Source of the DNA: Flavobacteriales bacterium
GTDB taxonomy: Bacteria; Bacteroidota; Bacteroidia; Flavobacteriales_F; PHOS-HE28
Assembly (NCBI GenBank): GCA_030584065.1
Contig: CP129489.1
Location: 62,001 to 126,000, forward strand
Direction: 5' to 3'
DNA length: 64,000 nucleotides
A program made the position numbers and the translations under genes. Positions 47,201-54,692 of the stretch are shown one piece after another. The notes under the pieces are model-generated. The model saw nothing but the letters and a program-made list of their open reading frames with translations. It did not search any database and was not told where the DNA came from. Every line of letters begins with the position of its first letter. The stretch's first letter is position 1.

Positions 47201-47298
47201 ATCGTGGTCTGCGCCGATGCGCGCCAATGCACGCCAAGAAGCAGCGCTGCTGCCGCGCATAGGCGCGTGAGTGCCTTTAGGGCGTTCTTCTCTTTCAT
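41263..47298 (-). CDS. Giant multidomain secreted protein, paralog of the 33170-40933 gene
   Basis: A 2011-residue protein with a signal peptide (MKEKNALKALTRLCAAAALL to about RASAQ). An Ig-like segment is followed by an MAM/jelly-roll-like region (FPSNCWSRSGTSSAFL with LYLDNIDIRDV-type end), an FN3-like domain and a GEVED domain (AWVDWNGDLDWDDAGE). Paired CUB-like modules with DPNDVIRAYSGTDSNG and pre-peptidase-like repeats (DVWYRFNSGTTAPP, DVVYSYTPAVNQTLDLTLC, DVWYSFVASGTAHR) come next. The C-terminal module (IDWKTSPCGGEFVVANANP, CPRTKLMDIPDNQFLSCGQ) and the type A signal (MHPNPNRGDQ, FDAFGKRVAAR, ending RLVIQP) closely match the neighbouring giant protein. The role is probably surface or matrix binding; there is no catalytic domain. 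Confidence 0.85.
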   Translation of the reverse strand: MKEKNALKALTRLCAAAALLLGVHWRASAQTTITTSTTANFGVAGITFVVENTNPYPVQITAMGLHVQATSNGGTATLYASTTSLSGTTTIPSAAWTTVASAPIVSAGLGVLPIFNSLTYTIPPTSAVRFGITATTNLVIGNPGVNTYSADGVNLRRGNYVIGGFNVGFAASTLPSFTFNPYDYNGFITFVPVVPCAGVPAPGATTSNVLGACIGQNITLGLQNSTTGTGVTYAWELDNGGGWTGFGTNAATQTVTQSASTSYRCTVTCTEPGGGSETSTPITIPMATDLPVAFSQTDFPSNCWSRSGTSSAFLTRDAVNGQGMPGSGSARFNFFNAASGTLILTSPTFPALTGSKEVVFDVAGAKFTDTATDQIKLQYSTTGNAGPWTDIVTMTNAVGGDLNTGGEQAALFVPTSTQWRRLAFSVPAGANAIRFEGTSGFANAVYLDNIDIRDVLACATPLNPVVSLSSPTLGLVSWTTTSATGYEVEVRTSGAPGSGPSGLALSGTVAAPPFNATPLTFGQTYAAYVRGDCGIDGFSHWSSPYVFTVNYCTAGAANTNPANIGTVSNVSVAGINQANASIAGYVDFSAVTGSMAPGGSYPFVFTRSLNYPLDQFIAWVDWNGDLDWDDAGENVVNSAIGIPVGPLNGLINCPPGTAPGAKRLRIRRQYVDVAGGFLPNNTPCGNSTFGQVLDFTLNVCGPVAATTSITDDCSGGTFSIDVNIASNPGGAMTINWVATPGGPGSQAASLGSNVLPAFPVGTKVSLSVSNSTLCDLALGDHYSNCPVTLTCGSTITVEHCYRNGDPRTFTFLAGNPNETVTVTFVSGGMDPNDVIRAYSGTDSNGDPIQQLTGSFADLDGVNGTSTGSALFIEIDSDASGSCQDGLSGAANWVFEVECTPGCVDPDGSVSPNVDCLTGTFTLDVAVSFTGDGSTVDLEYTVNGAPQTPITGLGESAVETLGPYAIGTTVAVTLAHESDGGCDVNLGSFQPGLGCPPPNDDCTNATLLPINSIDGCPAGGVVGTTVNATNDGPAPTCNNVAGTVQDVWYRFNSGTTAPPIRINMSAGTATNYAIALYDGPGCGGALIGCLANSPTLINFTGATANTDYYLRVFTNTGSGLPGTFNLCISGSDCPAPATPTASEITNNTAAIGWVGPAGSYIVEYGPAATFTTPGTGATPGPNGTIVTAAASPVTLTGLLPNTQYRFFVRSDCGSPAGFSINTFATLFTTLASPPIAGEICGTAIVIPTVPATVAGSTAGFLNNYNTTTCDQNATGGRDVVYSYTPAVNQTLDLTLCVGTTSYDSKLMVYENSCAGTTYACQDDGCQAPLYGGGPFNSQITGLSVTAGNTYYFVVDGWNTAEFGNYTLQISVAVPAPANDACANAVPLTVGYACAPTAGTSVGSTQSVAPSTCSSFTSSAANDVWYSFVASGTAHRVTVQGLGAYDPIVEVRSGACNGTSVACVDATINGQAEVLSVTGLTAGETYLVRVYGWAGATGEFTICVQAPDCQGVYDGPALPGTACDDSNPATVLDVYDTNCNCSGVPCTTDLDLIWQPDGASDLGWELREQGTDILVQAGGGIYPPSPAYSEATCLPDGCFYLVVTDDAGDGIAGGGGYQLKINSGARLVDNLRDQYGNGGFASGLTSQIANGEGFCLPLGSDRLIYTSCDRIDWKTSPCGGEFVVANANPAVSAQFGVSNANSGYQMWWYDPNGGYSFKRFQSHSTSNGLPNNAVRACHFQLNSWSGNQLQEGVLYNVKVRGRVAGDYLPWGPACRLMVNNALAQCPRTKLMDIPDNQFLSCGQVRPIGTSQASLVHAKPVRRMNNNCQWVSANRYQFRFRLASENFVLVKTTAVGAGNYFVNTNGLQCGKTYEVDVRASFNGGSTWCVVTPNPNSVSDPAWGDVCELSTVACPGSLALAPTTPHEAPALRMHPNPNRGDQLMIGLDRVQPEVQTVSVDIFDAFGKRVAARTIAVQDGYVNTVLDLNGELASGLYVVNITAGSAAFSERLVIQP

Positions 47299-47449
47299 GG
47301 TCCTTGGGTTTTGGTAAGGGTTAGGTTCATGCGCATGCCGCCACCACGATGCGAGGCACTGCTTTTATGCAGCACGGGCATCTCAATTACTCAGTAGGAA
47401 GGAATCGATGTGGGGCGGGGAGGCGGGTTCGGTAGGGTTACGGGGATGC

Positions 47450-47480
47450 CGAAAATATCAGGTCGTTCCTTACTGCGCAA
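47450..47480 (-). promoter_or_regulatory. Candidate promoter of the giant gene starting at 47298
   Basis: On the minus strand TTG (47480-47478), a 20-nt spacer and TATTTTCG (47457-47450) match the -33/-7 pattern with one mismatch. The leader would be about 145 nt. The 47299-47554 gap shows no gene. Confidence 0.45.
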
Positions 47481-47542
47481 GCGTTGTGGAAATCTCGTGG
47501 CTCATAGGCATGCCACGCCTGTGCCGCGTGGTGCCGCTCGGG

Positions 47543-47549
47543 TACTTTG
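47543..47549 (+). promoter_or_regulatory. Candidate -7 element of nhaC
   Basis: TACTTTG, one base shorter than TAnnTTTG, lies 5 nt before the ATG at 47555. It belongs to the recurring set of elements found directly before start codons in this window. Confidence 0.35.
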
Positions 47550-47554
47550 GCGGC

Positions 47555-48991
47555 ATGAGAGACCACCGCCTGAAGGCTCCATCGCTCCTGCAAGCGTTGA
47601 TCCCGCTGCTGGCGCTCGTTGGATTGCTCGCCCTGAACGTGGTCGTCTTCGGTGACGGCGGGCTATCAGGTCCCAACCAGATCGCGCTCCTCCTCGCGGC
47701 TTCCGTGGCCATCGGCATCGGCTGGCGCAACGGGCATGGATTCAGCCACCTGCTCGAGCATATCGTCCGCGGCATCTCCACGGCCATGGGCGCCATCCTC
47801 ATCCTGTTCCTCATCGGCGCGCTCGCTGCCACCTGGCTCATCAGCGGGATCGTGCCGGCCATGATCGACCACGGCCTCATGCTGTTATCGCCCAAGGTCT
47901 TCCTCTTCGCGGCCTGCGCCGTCTGCTGCGTGGTGTCGTTGGCAACGGGGTCGTCCTGGAACACGGCTGCCACCGTGGGCATCGCGCTCATGGGCATCGG
48001 CAAGGCGCTGGGCATGCATGAGGGCATGGTGGCGGGCGCCATCATCAGCGGGGCGTATTTCGGGGATAAGCTCAGCCCGCTCAGCGATACCACGAACCTG
48101 GCGCCGGCCGTGGCGGGCACCGACCTGTTCACGCACATCAGGTACCTCCTCAACACGACCATTCCCTCCATCGCGCTGGCGCTGCTCGCATTCCTGGCCC
48201 TCGGTGTGCTCGCCGCGCCCGAAGCCGATGCCGCCGGTGTGGAGGACATGCGCGCTGCGATCGAGTCGCGCTTCAGCATCGGATGGTGGCTCTATCTGGT
48301 CCCCCTCGCCGTGGTGGTGATGATCATCAGGCGCGTGCCTGCTTTGCCGGCACTATTGGCCGGCACGCTCCTGGGGGCCCTCTTCGCCGTGGTCTTCCAG
48401 TGGCCATTGGTGATGGAGCTGGCCGGGGGGGCGGATTGGAAGTCCGTGTACAAGGTGGTGCTGGGCACCATGGGCAGCGGAGCAGCGGTGGAGACCGGCA
48501 ATGCCACGGTTGATGAGTTGTTGAAGGCAAAGGGCATGGGCGGCATGCTCAATACCATCTGGTTGATCCTCTGCGCGATGGTGTTCGGCGGGGCCATGGA
48601 AGGGGCCGGACTGCTGCAGCGCATGGCGGCGGCGATCCTGTCACGGGTGCGCGGCGATGGCGGCCTCATCGCGGCCACGGCGGGCAGCTGCGTGGTGGTG
48701 AACGCGACCGCCTCGGATCAGTACCTCAGCATCGTGGTTCCTGGCCGGATGTTCGCGCCGGTGTACGAGGAGCGCGGCCTGCATCCGAAGGTGCTCAGCC
48801 GCACATTGGAGGACAGCGGCACCGTCACCAGCGTCCTGGTGCCTTGGAACACCTGCGGGGCTTATATGGCCGGCGTGCTCGGCGTGGCCACGATGGCCTA
48901 CCTGCCCTTCGCCTTCTTCAATCTCCTGAGCCCTCTCATGACCGTGCTGCAGGGTGCCCTGGGCTGGCGGATCGCACGGCTGTCGAGGTAA
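47555..48991 (+). CDS. nhaC: NhaC-family Na+/H+ antiporter
   Basis: A 478-residue inner-membrane antiporter with about twelve hydrophobic segments. NhaC-family features are the TGSSWNTAATVGIALMGIG and GAIISGAYFGDKLSPLSDTT segments, which carry the charged residues of the ion path, and a C-terminal repeat with NATASDQYLSIVVPGRMF and TSVLVPWNTCGAYM. It probably exchanges Na+ for H+. I chose the ATG at 47555 (MRDHRLKAPSLLQAL); the open frame extends 147 bp upstream but that part is not NhaC-like. It is divergent from the giant cargo gene. Confidence 0.93.
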   Translation: MRDHRLKAPSLLQALIPLLALVGLLALNVVVFGDGGLSGPNQIALLLAASVAIGIGWRNGHGFSHLLEHIVRGISTAMGAILILFLIGALAATWLISGIVPAMIDHGLMLLSPKVFLFAACAVCCVVSLATGSSWNTAATVGIALMGIGKALGMHEGMVAGAIISGAYFGDKLSPLSDTTNLAPAVAGTDLFTHIRYLLNTTIPSIALALLAFLALGVLAAPEADAAGVEDMRAAIESRFSIGWWLYLVPLAVVVMIIRRVPALPALLAGTLLGALFAVVFQWPLVMELAGGADWKSVYKVVLGTMGSGAAVETGNATVDELLKAKGMGGMLNTIWLILCAMVFGGAMEGAGLLQRMAAAILSRVRGDGGLIAATAGSCVVVNATASDQYLSIVVPGRMFAPVYEERGLHPKVLSRTLEDSGTVTSVLVPWNTCGAYMAGVLGVATMAYLPFAFFNLLSPLMTVLQGALGWRIARLSR

Positions 48992-49023
48992 CCGACCCGG
49001 TATCCGCTGCGTAAGAGCGACCG

Positions 49024-49767
49024 ATGAACCTCATTCGAGCGCTCATCCCTTTGGGGGGGCTTGCGATTTTCGCTCCGTGCCAGGCGCAGCCGGACACGCT
49101 CATGCTGGCGCATGATGAGCACTATGTCATGGGCGATGCCGGGGCGGACCCGGCGCCGGACCTGAACGTGTACGATCGCTTCAACAGCGCCATGGGCGGC
49201 GACTCGCTGCGCGATTGCGGCGGATTCCCCTGCATCGGATGGGTGGAGGACCGTTACCCCAACGGCCAGCTCAAGCACCGCGGCTACTATGATGCGGGCC
49301 GGCTCGTGGTCTACAAGAACTACCACGGCAACGGGAGCATCGAGCGCGAGTTCAAGCGCAGCGACGACGTGCGGTCCGTGCAGCGGAGCTGGCATGCCAA
49401 CGGCCAGCCGCGCAGCGAGGCCCGTTACGCCGATGGTACCGTGGTCTTCTACCAGGACCATTACGTGAATGGCGCCGTGCGCTACGTGGAGGAGCGGCAT
49501 CGGGCCACCGGTTGCTTCACACGGCTCGAGCTCTATGCGGCCGACGGCCACCCCATCAGCCTCCTCAAGTTGGTGGACAAGGGCAGATTGCTGCTGGAGA
49601 TGACTGAATTCCACCCGGGTGGCGCCCTCCGGAGCAAGGGCCGCGCACAGTTCGACCGCCGGCGGATGGACGCCCACCGCATCGGCACGTGGATTTACTA
49701 CGATGCGGCAGGCGCCGTCGTGAAGGAAGAGGACTACATCGACGGCAAGGTGCACGCCGTGCGCTGA
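49024..49767 (+). CDS. Secreted MORN-like / YwqK-type repeat protein
   Basis: A 247-residue protein with a signal peptide (to about APCQAQ). The mature part holds repeats of the toxin-antitoxin YwqK/MORN_2 type, short beta hairpins of the form YxNGxxxxxGxY: RYPNGQLKHRGYYDAG, YHGNGSIEREFKRS, WHANGQPRSEARYADG, FHPGGALRSKGRAQF and IYYDAAGAVVKEEDYIDG. Such repeats are common in Bacteroidota surface proteins. Despite the family name there is no toxin partner here. It lies 32 bp after nhaC and ends at a strong bidirectional terminator. Confidence 0.82.
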   Translation: MNLIRALIPLGGLAIFAPCQAQPDTLMLAHDEHYVMGDAGADPAPDLNVYDRFNSAMGGDSLRDCGGFPCIGWVEDRYPNGQLKHRGYYDAGRLVVYKNYHGNGSIEREFKRSDDVRSVQRSWHANGQPRSEARYADGTVVFYQDHYVNGAVRYVEERHRATGCFTRLELYAADGHPISLLKLVDKGRLLLEMTEFHPGGALRSKGRAQFDRRRMDAHRIGTWIYYDAAGAVVKEEDYIDGKVHAVR

Positions 49768-49782
49768 TGCCCGATCGGCTGA

Positions 49783-49818
49783 AATGAACGAGCCCCGCTG
49801 AAGCGGGGCTCGTTCATT
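49783..49818. terminator. Strong bidirectional terminator between the MORN-like gene and dnaK
   Basis: A perfect 16-bp stem (49783-49798 with 49803-49818) with a TGAA loop separates convergent genes. The A/T-rich outer ends provide T residues in both directions. Confidence 0.85.
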
Positions 49819-49880
49819 CTCAACTCGTCGGTGTCGCGGGGCGTACTGGCCCGGCAAGCGGGGCCGGGTATGACCGACCC

Positions 49881-51782
49881 CTACTTGCCGTCCTTCACTT
49901 CCTCGAAGTCCACGTCGGTCACCTCGGCATCGCCGGTGCTTCCGGCGCTGCCTTGCGCCCCGCCGTTGGACTGGGCCTGCTGCGCGGCCTCGTACATCTC
50001 CTGGCTGGCGGCCTGGAAGGCGGTGTTCAGTTCGCCCATCAGCTTCTCGCAGGCGTCCACGTCCTGGGCCTTGTGCGCGTCCTTCAGGCGTGTGAGGGCG
50101 TCCTCGATGGGCTTCTTCTTCTCCTCCGGGATCTTGTCGCCATAGTCCTTCAGGCTCTTCTCGGTCTGGAAGATGAGGCTGTCCGCGGCGTTCAGTTTGT
50201 CCACCTTCTCGCGCGCGGCCTTGTCAGCGTCGGCGTTGGCCTCGGCCTCCTTCTTCATCTTCTCGATCTCCTCCTTGCTCAGGCCGCTGCTGGCCTCGAT
50301 GCGGATGCTCTGCTCCTTGCCGGTGGCCTTGTCCTTGGCGCCCACGTGCAGGATGCCGTTGGCGTCGATGTCGAAGGTCACCTCGATCTGCGGGATGCCG
50401 CGCGGTGCGGGCGGGATGCCATCGAGGTGGAAGCGGCCGATGGTGCGGTTGCCGCTGGCCATGGGGCGCTCGCCCTGCAGCACGTGGATCTCCACGCTGG
50501 GCTGGTTGTCGCTGGCCGTGCTGAAGGTCTCGCTCTTCTTGGTGGGGATGGTGGTGTTGGCCTCGATCAACTTGGTCATCACGCCGCCCATGGTCTCGAT
50601 GCCGAGGCTCAGCGGGGTCACGTCGAGCAGGAGCACGTCCTTCACGTCGCCGGTGAGCACACCGCCTTGGATGGCGGCGCCCACGGCCACCACCTCGTCG
50701 GGGTTCACGCCCTTGCTGGGCTCCTTCCCGAAGAACTTCTTCACGGCTTCCTGGATGGCCGGGATGCGGGTGCTGCCGCCGACGAGGATCACCTCATCGA
50801 TGTCGCTGGTCTTGAGGCCGGCGTTCTTCAGCGCGCTCTCGCAGGGGGCGATGGTGCGCTTGATGAGGCTGTCGGCGAGCTGCTCGAACTTGGCGCGGGT
50901 AAGGGTGCGTACCAGGTGCTGCGGGATGCCGTCCACCGGCATGATGTAGGGGAGGTTGATCTCGCTGCTCGTGGTGGAGCTGAGCTCGATCTTGGCCTTC
51001 TCCGCCGCGTCCTTCAGGCGCTGCAGGGCCATGGGGTCCTTGCGCAGGTCGATGTTGAACTGGCCCTTGAACTCCTCGGCCAGCCAATCGATGATCACCT
51101 GGTCGAAATCGTCGCCGCCCAAGTGGGTGTCGCCATCGGTGCTCTTCACCTCGAACACGCCGTCGCCCAGTTCCAGCACGCTCACGTCGTGGGTGCCGCC
51201 GCCGCAGTCGAACACCACGATCTTCTGGTCCTTGTTCTTCTTGTCGAGGCCGTAGGCCAGGGCGGCCGCGGTGGGCTCGTTGATGATGCGGCGCACCTTC
51301 AGCCCCGCGATCTCACCGGCCTCCTTGGTGGCCTGGCGCTGGGCGTCGTTGAAGTAGGCGGGCACGGTGATCACGGCCTCGCTCACGGTGGTACCGAGGT
51401 AGTCCTCGGCGGTCTTCTTCATCTTCTGCAGGATCATGGCACTGATCTCCTGCGGGGTGTAGAGGCGGTCGCCGATCTTCACCCGTGGCGTGCTGTTATC
51501 GCCCTTGGTCACTTCGTAGGGCACGCGGCCGATCTCCTTCTCGCACTCCCCGTAGGAGTTGCCCATGAAGCGCTTGATGGAGAAGATGGTGTTCCGGGGG
51601 TTGGTGATGGCCTGGCGCTTGGCGGGGTCGCCCACCTTGCGCTCGCCGCCCTCCACGAAGGCCACGATGCTGGGAGTGGTGCGCTTGCCCTCGCTGTTGG
51701 CGATGACGACGGGTTCGTTGCCCTCCATCACCGCTACGCAGCTGTTGGTGGTGCCCAGGTCGATGCCGATGATCTTGCTCAT
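49881..51782 (-). CDS. dnaK: Chaperone DnaK (Hsp70)
   Basis: A 633-residue Hsp70, full length. The ATPase domain (about 1-385) begins [18 protein letters not shown]. Other family marks are [43 protein letters not shown] and [14 protein letters not shown]. The linker [18 protein letters not shown] leads into the substrate-binding domain, and the helical lid ends with the acidic [14 protein letters not shown]. The phosphate-2 motif reads DCGGGTHD instead of the common DLGGGTFD. The ATG at 51782 is standard; an upstream in-frame Met at 51830 adds residues not found in DnaK. Neither dnaJ nor grpE is adjacent. Confidence 0.97.
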   Translation of the reverse strand: MSKIIGIDLGTTNSCVAVMEGNEPVVIANSEGKRTTPSIVAFVEGGERKVGDPAKRQAITNPRNTIFSIKRFMGNSYGECEKEIGRVPYEVTKGDNSTPRVKIGDRLYTPQEISAMILQKMKKTAEDYLGTTVSEAVITVPAYFNDAQRQATKEAGEIAGLKVRRIINEPTAAALAYGLDKKNKDQKIVVFDCGGGTHDVSVLELGDGVFEVKSTDGDTHLGGDDFDQVIIDWLAEEFKGQFNIDLRKDPMALQRLKDAAEKAKIELSSTTSSEINLPYIMPVDGIPQHLVRTLTRAKFEQLADSLIKRTIAPCESALKNAGLKTSDIDEVILVGGSTRIPAIQEAVKKFFGKEPSKGVNPDEVVAVGAAIQGGVLTGDVKDVLLLDVTPLSLGIETMGGVMTKLIEANTTIPTKKSETFSTASDNQPSVEIHVLQGERPMASGNRTIGRFHLDGIPPAPRGIPQIEVTFDIDANGILHVGAKDKATGKEQSIRIEASSGLSKEEIEKMKKEAEANADADKAAREKVDKLNAADSLIFQTEKSLKDYGDKIPEEKKKPIEDALTRLKDAHKAQDVDACEKLMGELNTAFQAASQEMYEAAQQAQSNGGAQGSAGSTGDAEVTDVDFEEVKDGK

Positions 51783-51870
51783 GATGGTTGGTTGATGGTT
51801 CTCGAACGGGCCGCCAGGATCAAGGTCCATGCCACTGCCCTTCAGCCGGGGAAAGCTGACAGGAAATGAG

Positions 51871-51895
51871 CAGGCCCGCCATGGCGGCGGGCCTG
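51871..51895 (-). terminator. Terminator of the DUF4249 gene
   Basis: CAGGCCCGCC (51871-51880) pairs perfectly with GGCGGGCCTG (51886-51895) around a 5-nt loop, 22 bp downstream of the minus-strand stop codon at 51918. Confidence 0.65.
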
Positions 51896-51917
51896 CGGCG
51901 CTGCCAGGTTGACAGGC

Positions 51918-53030
51918 TCAGTCGCAGCTGTACGCACCACCGGGGTCCAGCGCGGAGCAGAAGAGCAGATCGGCGGTGTACGGGCCGTTCTTCAGTTCCG
52001 CCAGCGTCTGGGTGGAGAGGCGCTTGCCGATCACAGCCTTGGTGTAGCGGCTCCCCCACACCCCGTAGGCACCGTCGATGTTGGAGTAGACCGGGCGCTC
52101 GTTCACGATGCCGGTGACGGGCTCGGACAGGGTGAGGTAGATGTGGTAATCGTCATTGGCCACGGTGGTGAGGAAGTCGAGGCCTTGGAAGATGCGGCGC
52201 GTGGCGTTCTGCCACCCGGGCTCCGATTTGATCTGGGAATTGATGGCGCTGAAGAAGGACTCGCCCGAAAGGAAGATGGCCATGTCCTCGTTCTGGAAGG
52301 AGGAGACCTTGCTGCCGATGCGCCGTGTGATGCTCTTGGGGATGGTGTCGCCGCCCACCACCTCGTCGTACCGGAAGCGGTAGCTGACCTCGTAGCGCTT
52401 GCAATCGGCGCGCGATTTCCAGTTGAACTCGTAGTTCACGTAGCCGGTGCCCTGGTCGTTCCGGAGGCGGACGCGGTTCGAATTCTGGTTCGGCTCGGTG
52501 TTGAAGTCCACCGCGTCGATGGGGTAATCGTTGGTGATGGGCGCGATGGCCGTGATGGTGCGGCCATTCACGACCAGGCTCAGCCGGTAGGTGTCGTCCT
52601 GCCACAGGTACATGGGGGTGCCGTTGGTTCCGGGCGGCAGCTCCTGGGCGAAGGGGGTGCGGAAGTAGTAGAGCTTCTGCTCGGGGGCGTAGAAGGTGCC
52701 GGGCTCGCGGTTGCTCACCAGGGTATCGCGCAGGATGTAGGTCTCCACCACGGCGCCGGCGGCGTTCACGCGCTCCACCACGGCGGATTGGATGGCCTCG
52801 TCCCTGTACTCGCTCGAATCGGCGATCAGCGCCATCTGGAAGGCATCACCCTCGCCGAGGAAGGCCTTGTTGATCTTCACGAAGTGCAGGGAGTCGCGCT
52901 GGTTGAGCAGGCCGTAGACGATGGTGACATCCTTGTACTCATCGTTGATGTCGAGCTCGGTGCTGCAGCCGAGCAGGAGGGCGGCCGATGCCAGGCCGAG
53001 GAAGGTGGGGCGGAGGAGGCGCATGCACAT
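51918..53030 (-). CDS. DUF4249-family lipoprotein
   Basis: A 370-residue lipoprotein with a lipobox LLLGCS near residue 23. The mature start [20 protein letters not shown] is characteristic of DUF4249 proteins of Bacteroidota. Continuing segments such as [37 protein letters not shown] and [19 protein letters not shown] C-terminal sequence also fit. Relatives are often encoded beside TonB-dependent receptors, but none is here. The start is the ATG at 53030 (or 53024). A TATCTTTG element lies 6 nt upstream. It is divergent from panB. Confidence 0.85.
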   Translation of the reverse strand: MCMRLLRPTFLGLASAALLLGCSTELDINDEYKDVTIVYGLLNQRDSLHFVKINKAFLGEGDAFQMALIADSSEYRDEAIQSAVVERVNAAGAVVETYILRDTLVSNREPGTFYAPEQKLYYFRTPFAQELPPGTNGTPMYLWQDDTYRLSLVVNGRTITAIAPITNDYPIDAVDFNTEPNQNSNRVRLRNDQGTGYVNYEFNWKSRADCKRYEVSYRFRYDEVVGGDTIPKSITRRIGSKVSSFQNEDMAIFLSGESFFSAINSQIKSEPGWQNATRRIFQGLDFLTTVANDDYHIYLTLSEPVTGIVNERPVYSNIDGAYGVWGSRYTKAVIGKRLSTQTLAELKNGPYTADLLFCSALDPGGAYSCD

Positions 53031-53036
53031 GTGGGC

Positions 53037-53044
53037 CAAAGATA
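53037..53044 (-). promoter_or_regulatory. Candidate -7 element of the DUF4249 gene
   Basis: TATCTTTG on the minus strand matches TAnnTTTG exactly and is followed by 6 nt and the ATG at 53030. No -33 TTG at a 20-nt spacing. Confidence 0.5.
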
Positions 53045-53113
53045 GCCGGGCGCCCGAAGGAGCGGCTTTTCCTTCACCAACGGCGCCGAAGGGCCAGCGA
53101 GCGGCTGTGGGAC

Positions 53114-53121
53114 TAGCTTTG
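53114..53121 (+). promoter_or_regulatory. Candidate -7 element of panB
   Basis: TAGCTTTG matches TAnnTTTG exactly, 42 nt before the panB ATG at 53164. A -33 TTG is not evident. Confidence 0.45.
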
Positions 53122-53163
53122 GCCCGCGCCCGCCCCGGTCTGGCGCCACCAATTCCGCCGGCC

Positions 53164-53982
53164 ATGAGCACCGCCCCCAGCGAAGTGAAGCGCGTCACCA
53201 CCCACACCTTGCTGGAGATGAAGGAGGAGGGGGTGCCCATCGCCATGCTCACGGCCTACGACTTCTCGCTGGCCCGGCTGGTGGATGCCGCCGGCATCGA
53301 TGTGATCCTGGTGGGCGACAGCGCCAGCAACGTGATGGCCGGCCACGAGACCACCCTGCCCATCACCCTGGACCAGATGATCTACCACGCCAGCGCCGTC
53401 GTGCGCGGCTGCCAGCGGGCGCTGATCGTGGTGGACCTGCCCTTCGGCACCTATCAGGGCAACAGCAAAGGCGCGCTCAACAGCGCCATCCGCATCATGA
53501 AGGAGAGCGGCGCGCATGCCGTGAAGCTTGAAGGCGGCCGTGAGGTCATCGGCTCCATCGAGCGGATCCTTACCGCGGGCATCCCGGTCATGGGCCACCT
53601 CGGCCTCACGCCCCAGAGCATCTACAAGTTCGGCACTTACGTGGTGCGGGCGAAGGAGGAGGCTGAGGCGCAGCGGTTGCGCGAGGATGCCAAGCTGCTC
53701 GAGCAAGCGGGCTGTTTCGCGCTCGTGCTGGAGAAGATACCCGCCAAGCTGGCCGAGGAGGTGGCCAGGAGCGTGAGCATCCCCGTGATCGGCATCGGTG
53801 CGGGCGCGGGTGTGGATGGCCAGGTGCTGGTGCTGCACGACATGCTCGGGATCAACAAGGAGTTCAATCCCCGCTTCCTGCGGCGCTACGCCGACCTGCA
53901 CACGGTGATCTCCGATGCCGTGGCCGGCTACGTGCGCGATGTGCGTGCGAAGGATTTCCCCAGCGCGAAGGAGCAGTATTGA
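53164..53982 (+). CDS. panB: 3-methyl-2-oxobutanoate hydroxymethyltransferase (PanB)
   Basis: PanB transfers a hydroxymethyl group from 5,10-methylene-THF to 2-oxoisovalerate, giving ketopantoate in pantothenate/CoA synthesis (cytoplasm). The 272-residue TIM-barrel has the conserved [68 protein letters not shown] and [15 protein letters not shown] segments. I chose the ATG at 53164; the frame stays open further upstream into the divergent promoter region. Its stop overlaps the next gene as TGATG, so the pseudouridine synthase is probably translationally coupled. Confidence 0.96.
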   Translation: MSTAPSEVKRVTTHTLLEMKEEGVPIAMLTAYDFSLARLVDAAGIDVILVGDSASNVMAGHETTLPITLDQMIYHASAVVRGCQRALIVVDLPFGTYQGNSKGALNSAIRIMKESGAHAVKLEGGREVIGSIERILTAGIPVMGHLGLTPQSIYKFGTYVVRAKEEAEAQRLREDAKLLEQAGCFALVLEKIPAKLAEEVARSVSIPVIGIGAGAGVDGQVLVLHDMLGINKEFNPRFLRRYADLHTVISDAVAGYVRDVRAKDFPSAKEQY

Positions 53983-54665
53983 TGGCCGCGCCGGTCGTGC
54001 TGCTGGAGGATGCGCACCTGCTCGCGGTGAGCAAGCCCGCCGGGCTGCCCGTACAGGGCGATCCCACCGGCGATGCGGACCTGCTCACGCTATTGCGACG
54101 TGAGCGCAAAGAGCCAGCGCTGGAGCTCGCGCACCGCATCGACCGGCCCGTGAGCGGCGTGGTGCTGCTGGCACGGACGCCGGAAGCGAACGCCGCCGTG
54201 CACGCGCTCTTCCGCGAGCGGCGCATGGAGAAGCGGTACTGGGCCATCGTGGAAGGAAGGATTGATGCGTCCTCCGTTCTTCTGGAGCACCACTTGATGC
54301 ATGATGAGCGGAATCGCAGAACGCGGATCGCGAACCAAGGCGATGGCGAGCCTGCCCGCACGCACGTGAAGCTGCTCGCCCAAGGCGATCGCTACGCGCT
54401 GGTGGAGTGCATGCCCGAGGGCGGCGCCTTCCACCAGATCCGCGCGCAGCTGGCCGCCTGGGGCCATCCGATCATGGGCGATGTGAAGTACGGCGCGCGC
54501 CGTGCATTGAAGGACCGGAGCATCGGCCTGCACGCGCGATCGCTGCGCTTCGAGCATCCGTTCACGGGCGCCGAGGTGCGCGTGGAGGCCACTGCGCCCG
54601 AGGCGATGCCCTGGCCGGCACTGGTGGCGCTGGCCGGCGCGGCGCCTGCGGATCGGCGTTCCTGA
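53982..54665 (+). CDS. RluA-family pseudouridine synthase (no S4 domain)
   Basis: A 227-residue pseudouridine synthase that begins directly with the catalytic fold (VLLEDAHLLAVSKPAGLPVQG), so no S4 RNA-binding domain is present. The catalytic signature is HRIDRPVSGVVLLA, followed by KRYWAIVEG and GAFHQIRAQLAAWGHPIMGD. The target (tRNA or 23S rRNA) cannot be told from sequence. The ATG at 53982 overlaps the panB stop by one base. Confidence 0.9.
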   Translation: MAAPVVLLEDAHLLAVSKPAGLPVQGDPTGDADLLTLLRRERKEPALELAHRIDRPVSGVVLLARTPEANAAVHALFRERRMEKRYWAIVEGRIDASSVLLEHHLMHDERNRRTRIANQGDGEPARTHVKLLAQGDRYALVECMPEGGAFHQIRAQLAAWGHPIMGDVKYGARRALKDRSIGLHARSLRFEHPFTGAEVRVEATAPEAMPWPALVALAGAAPADRRS

Positions 54666-54692
54666 TACCTTGAGCGGCCCAACCCGCCGCCG

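Noticed and set aside
48898..49857. A 319-codon minus-strand frame opposite the MORN-like gene
   Set aside because: It spans the strong terminator at 49783-49818 and overlaps a gene with signal peptide and repeats; it shows no family features.
53031..53252. A longer N-terminus for the DUF4249 protein
   Set aside because: The extension runs into panB and lacks a signal sequence. The lipobox is correctly placed from the ATG at 53030.
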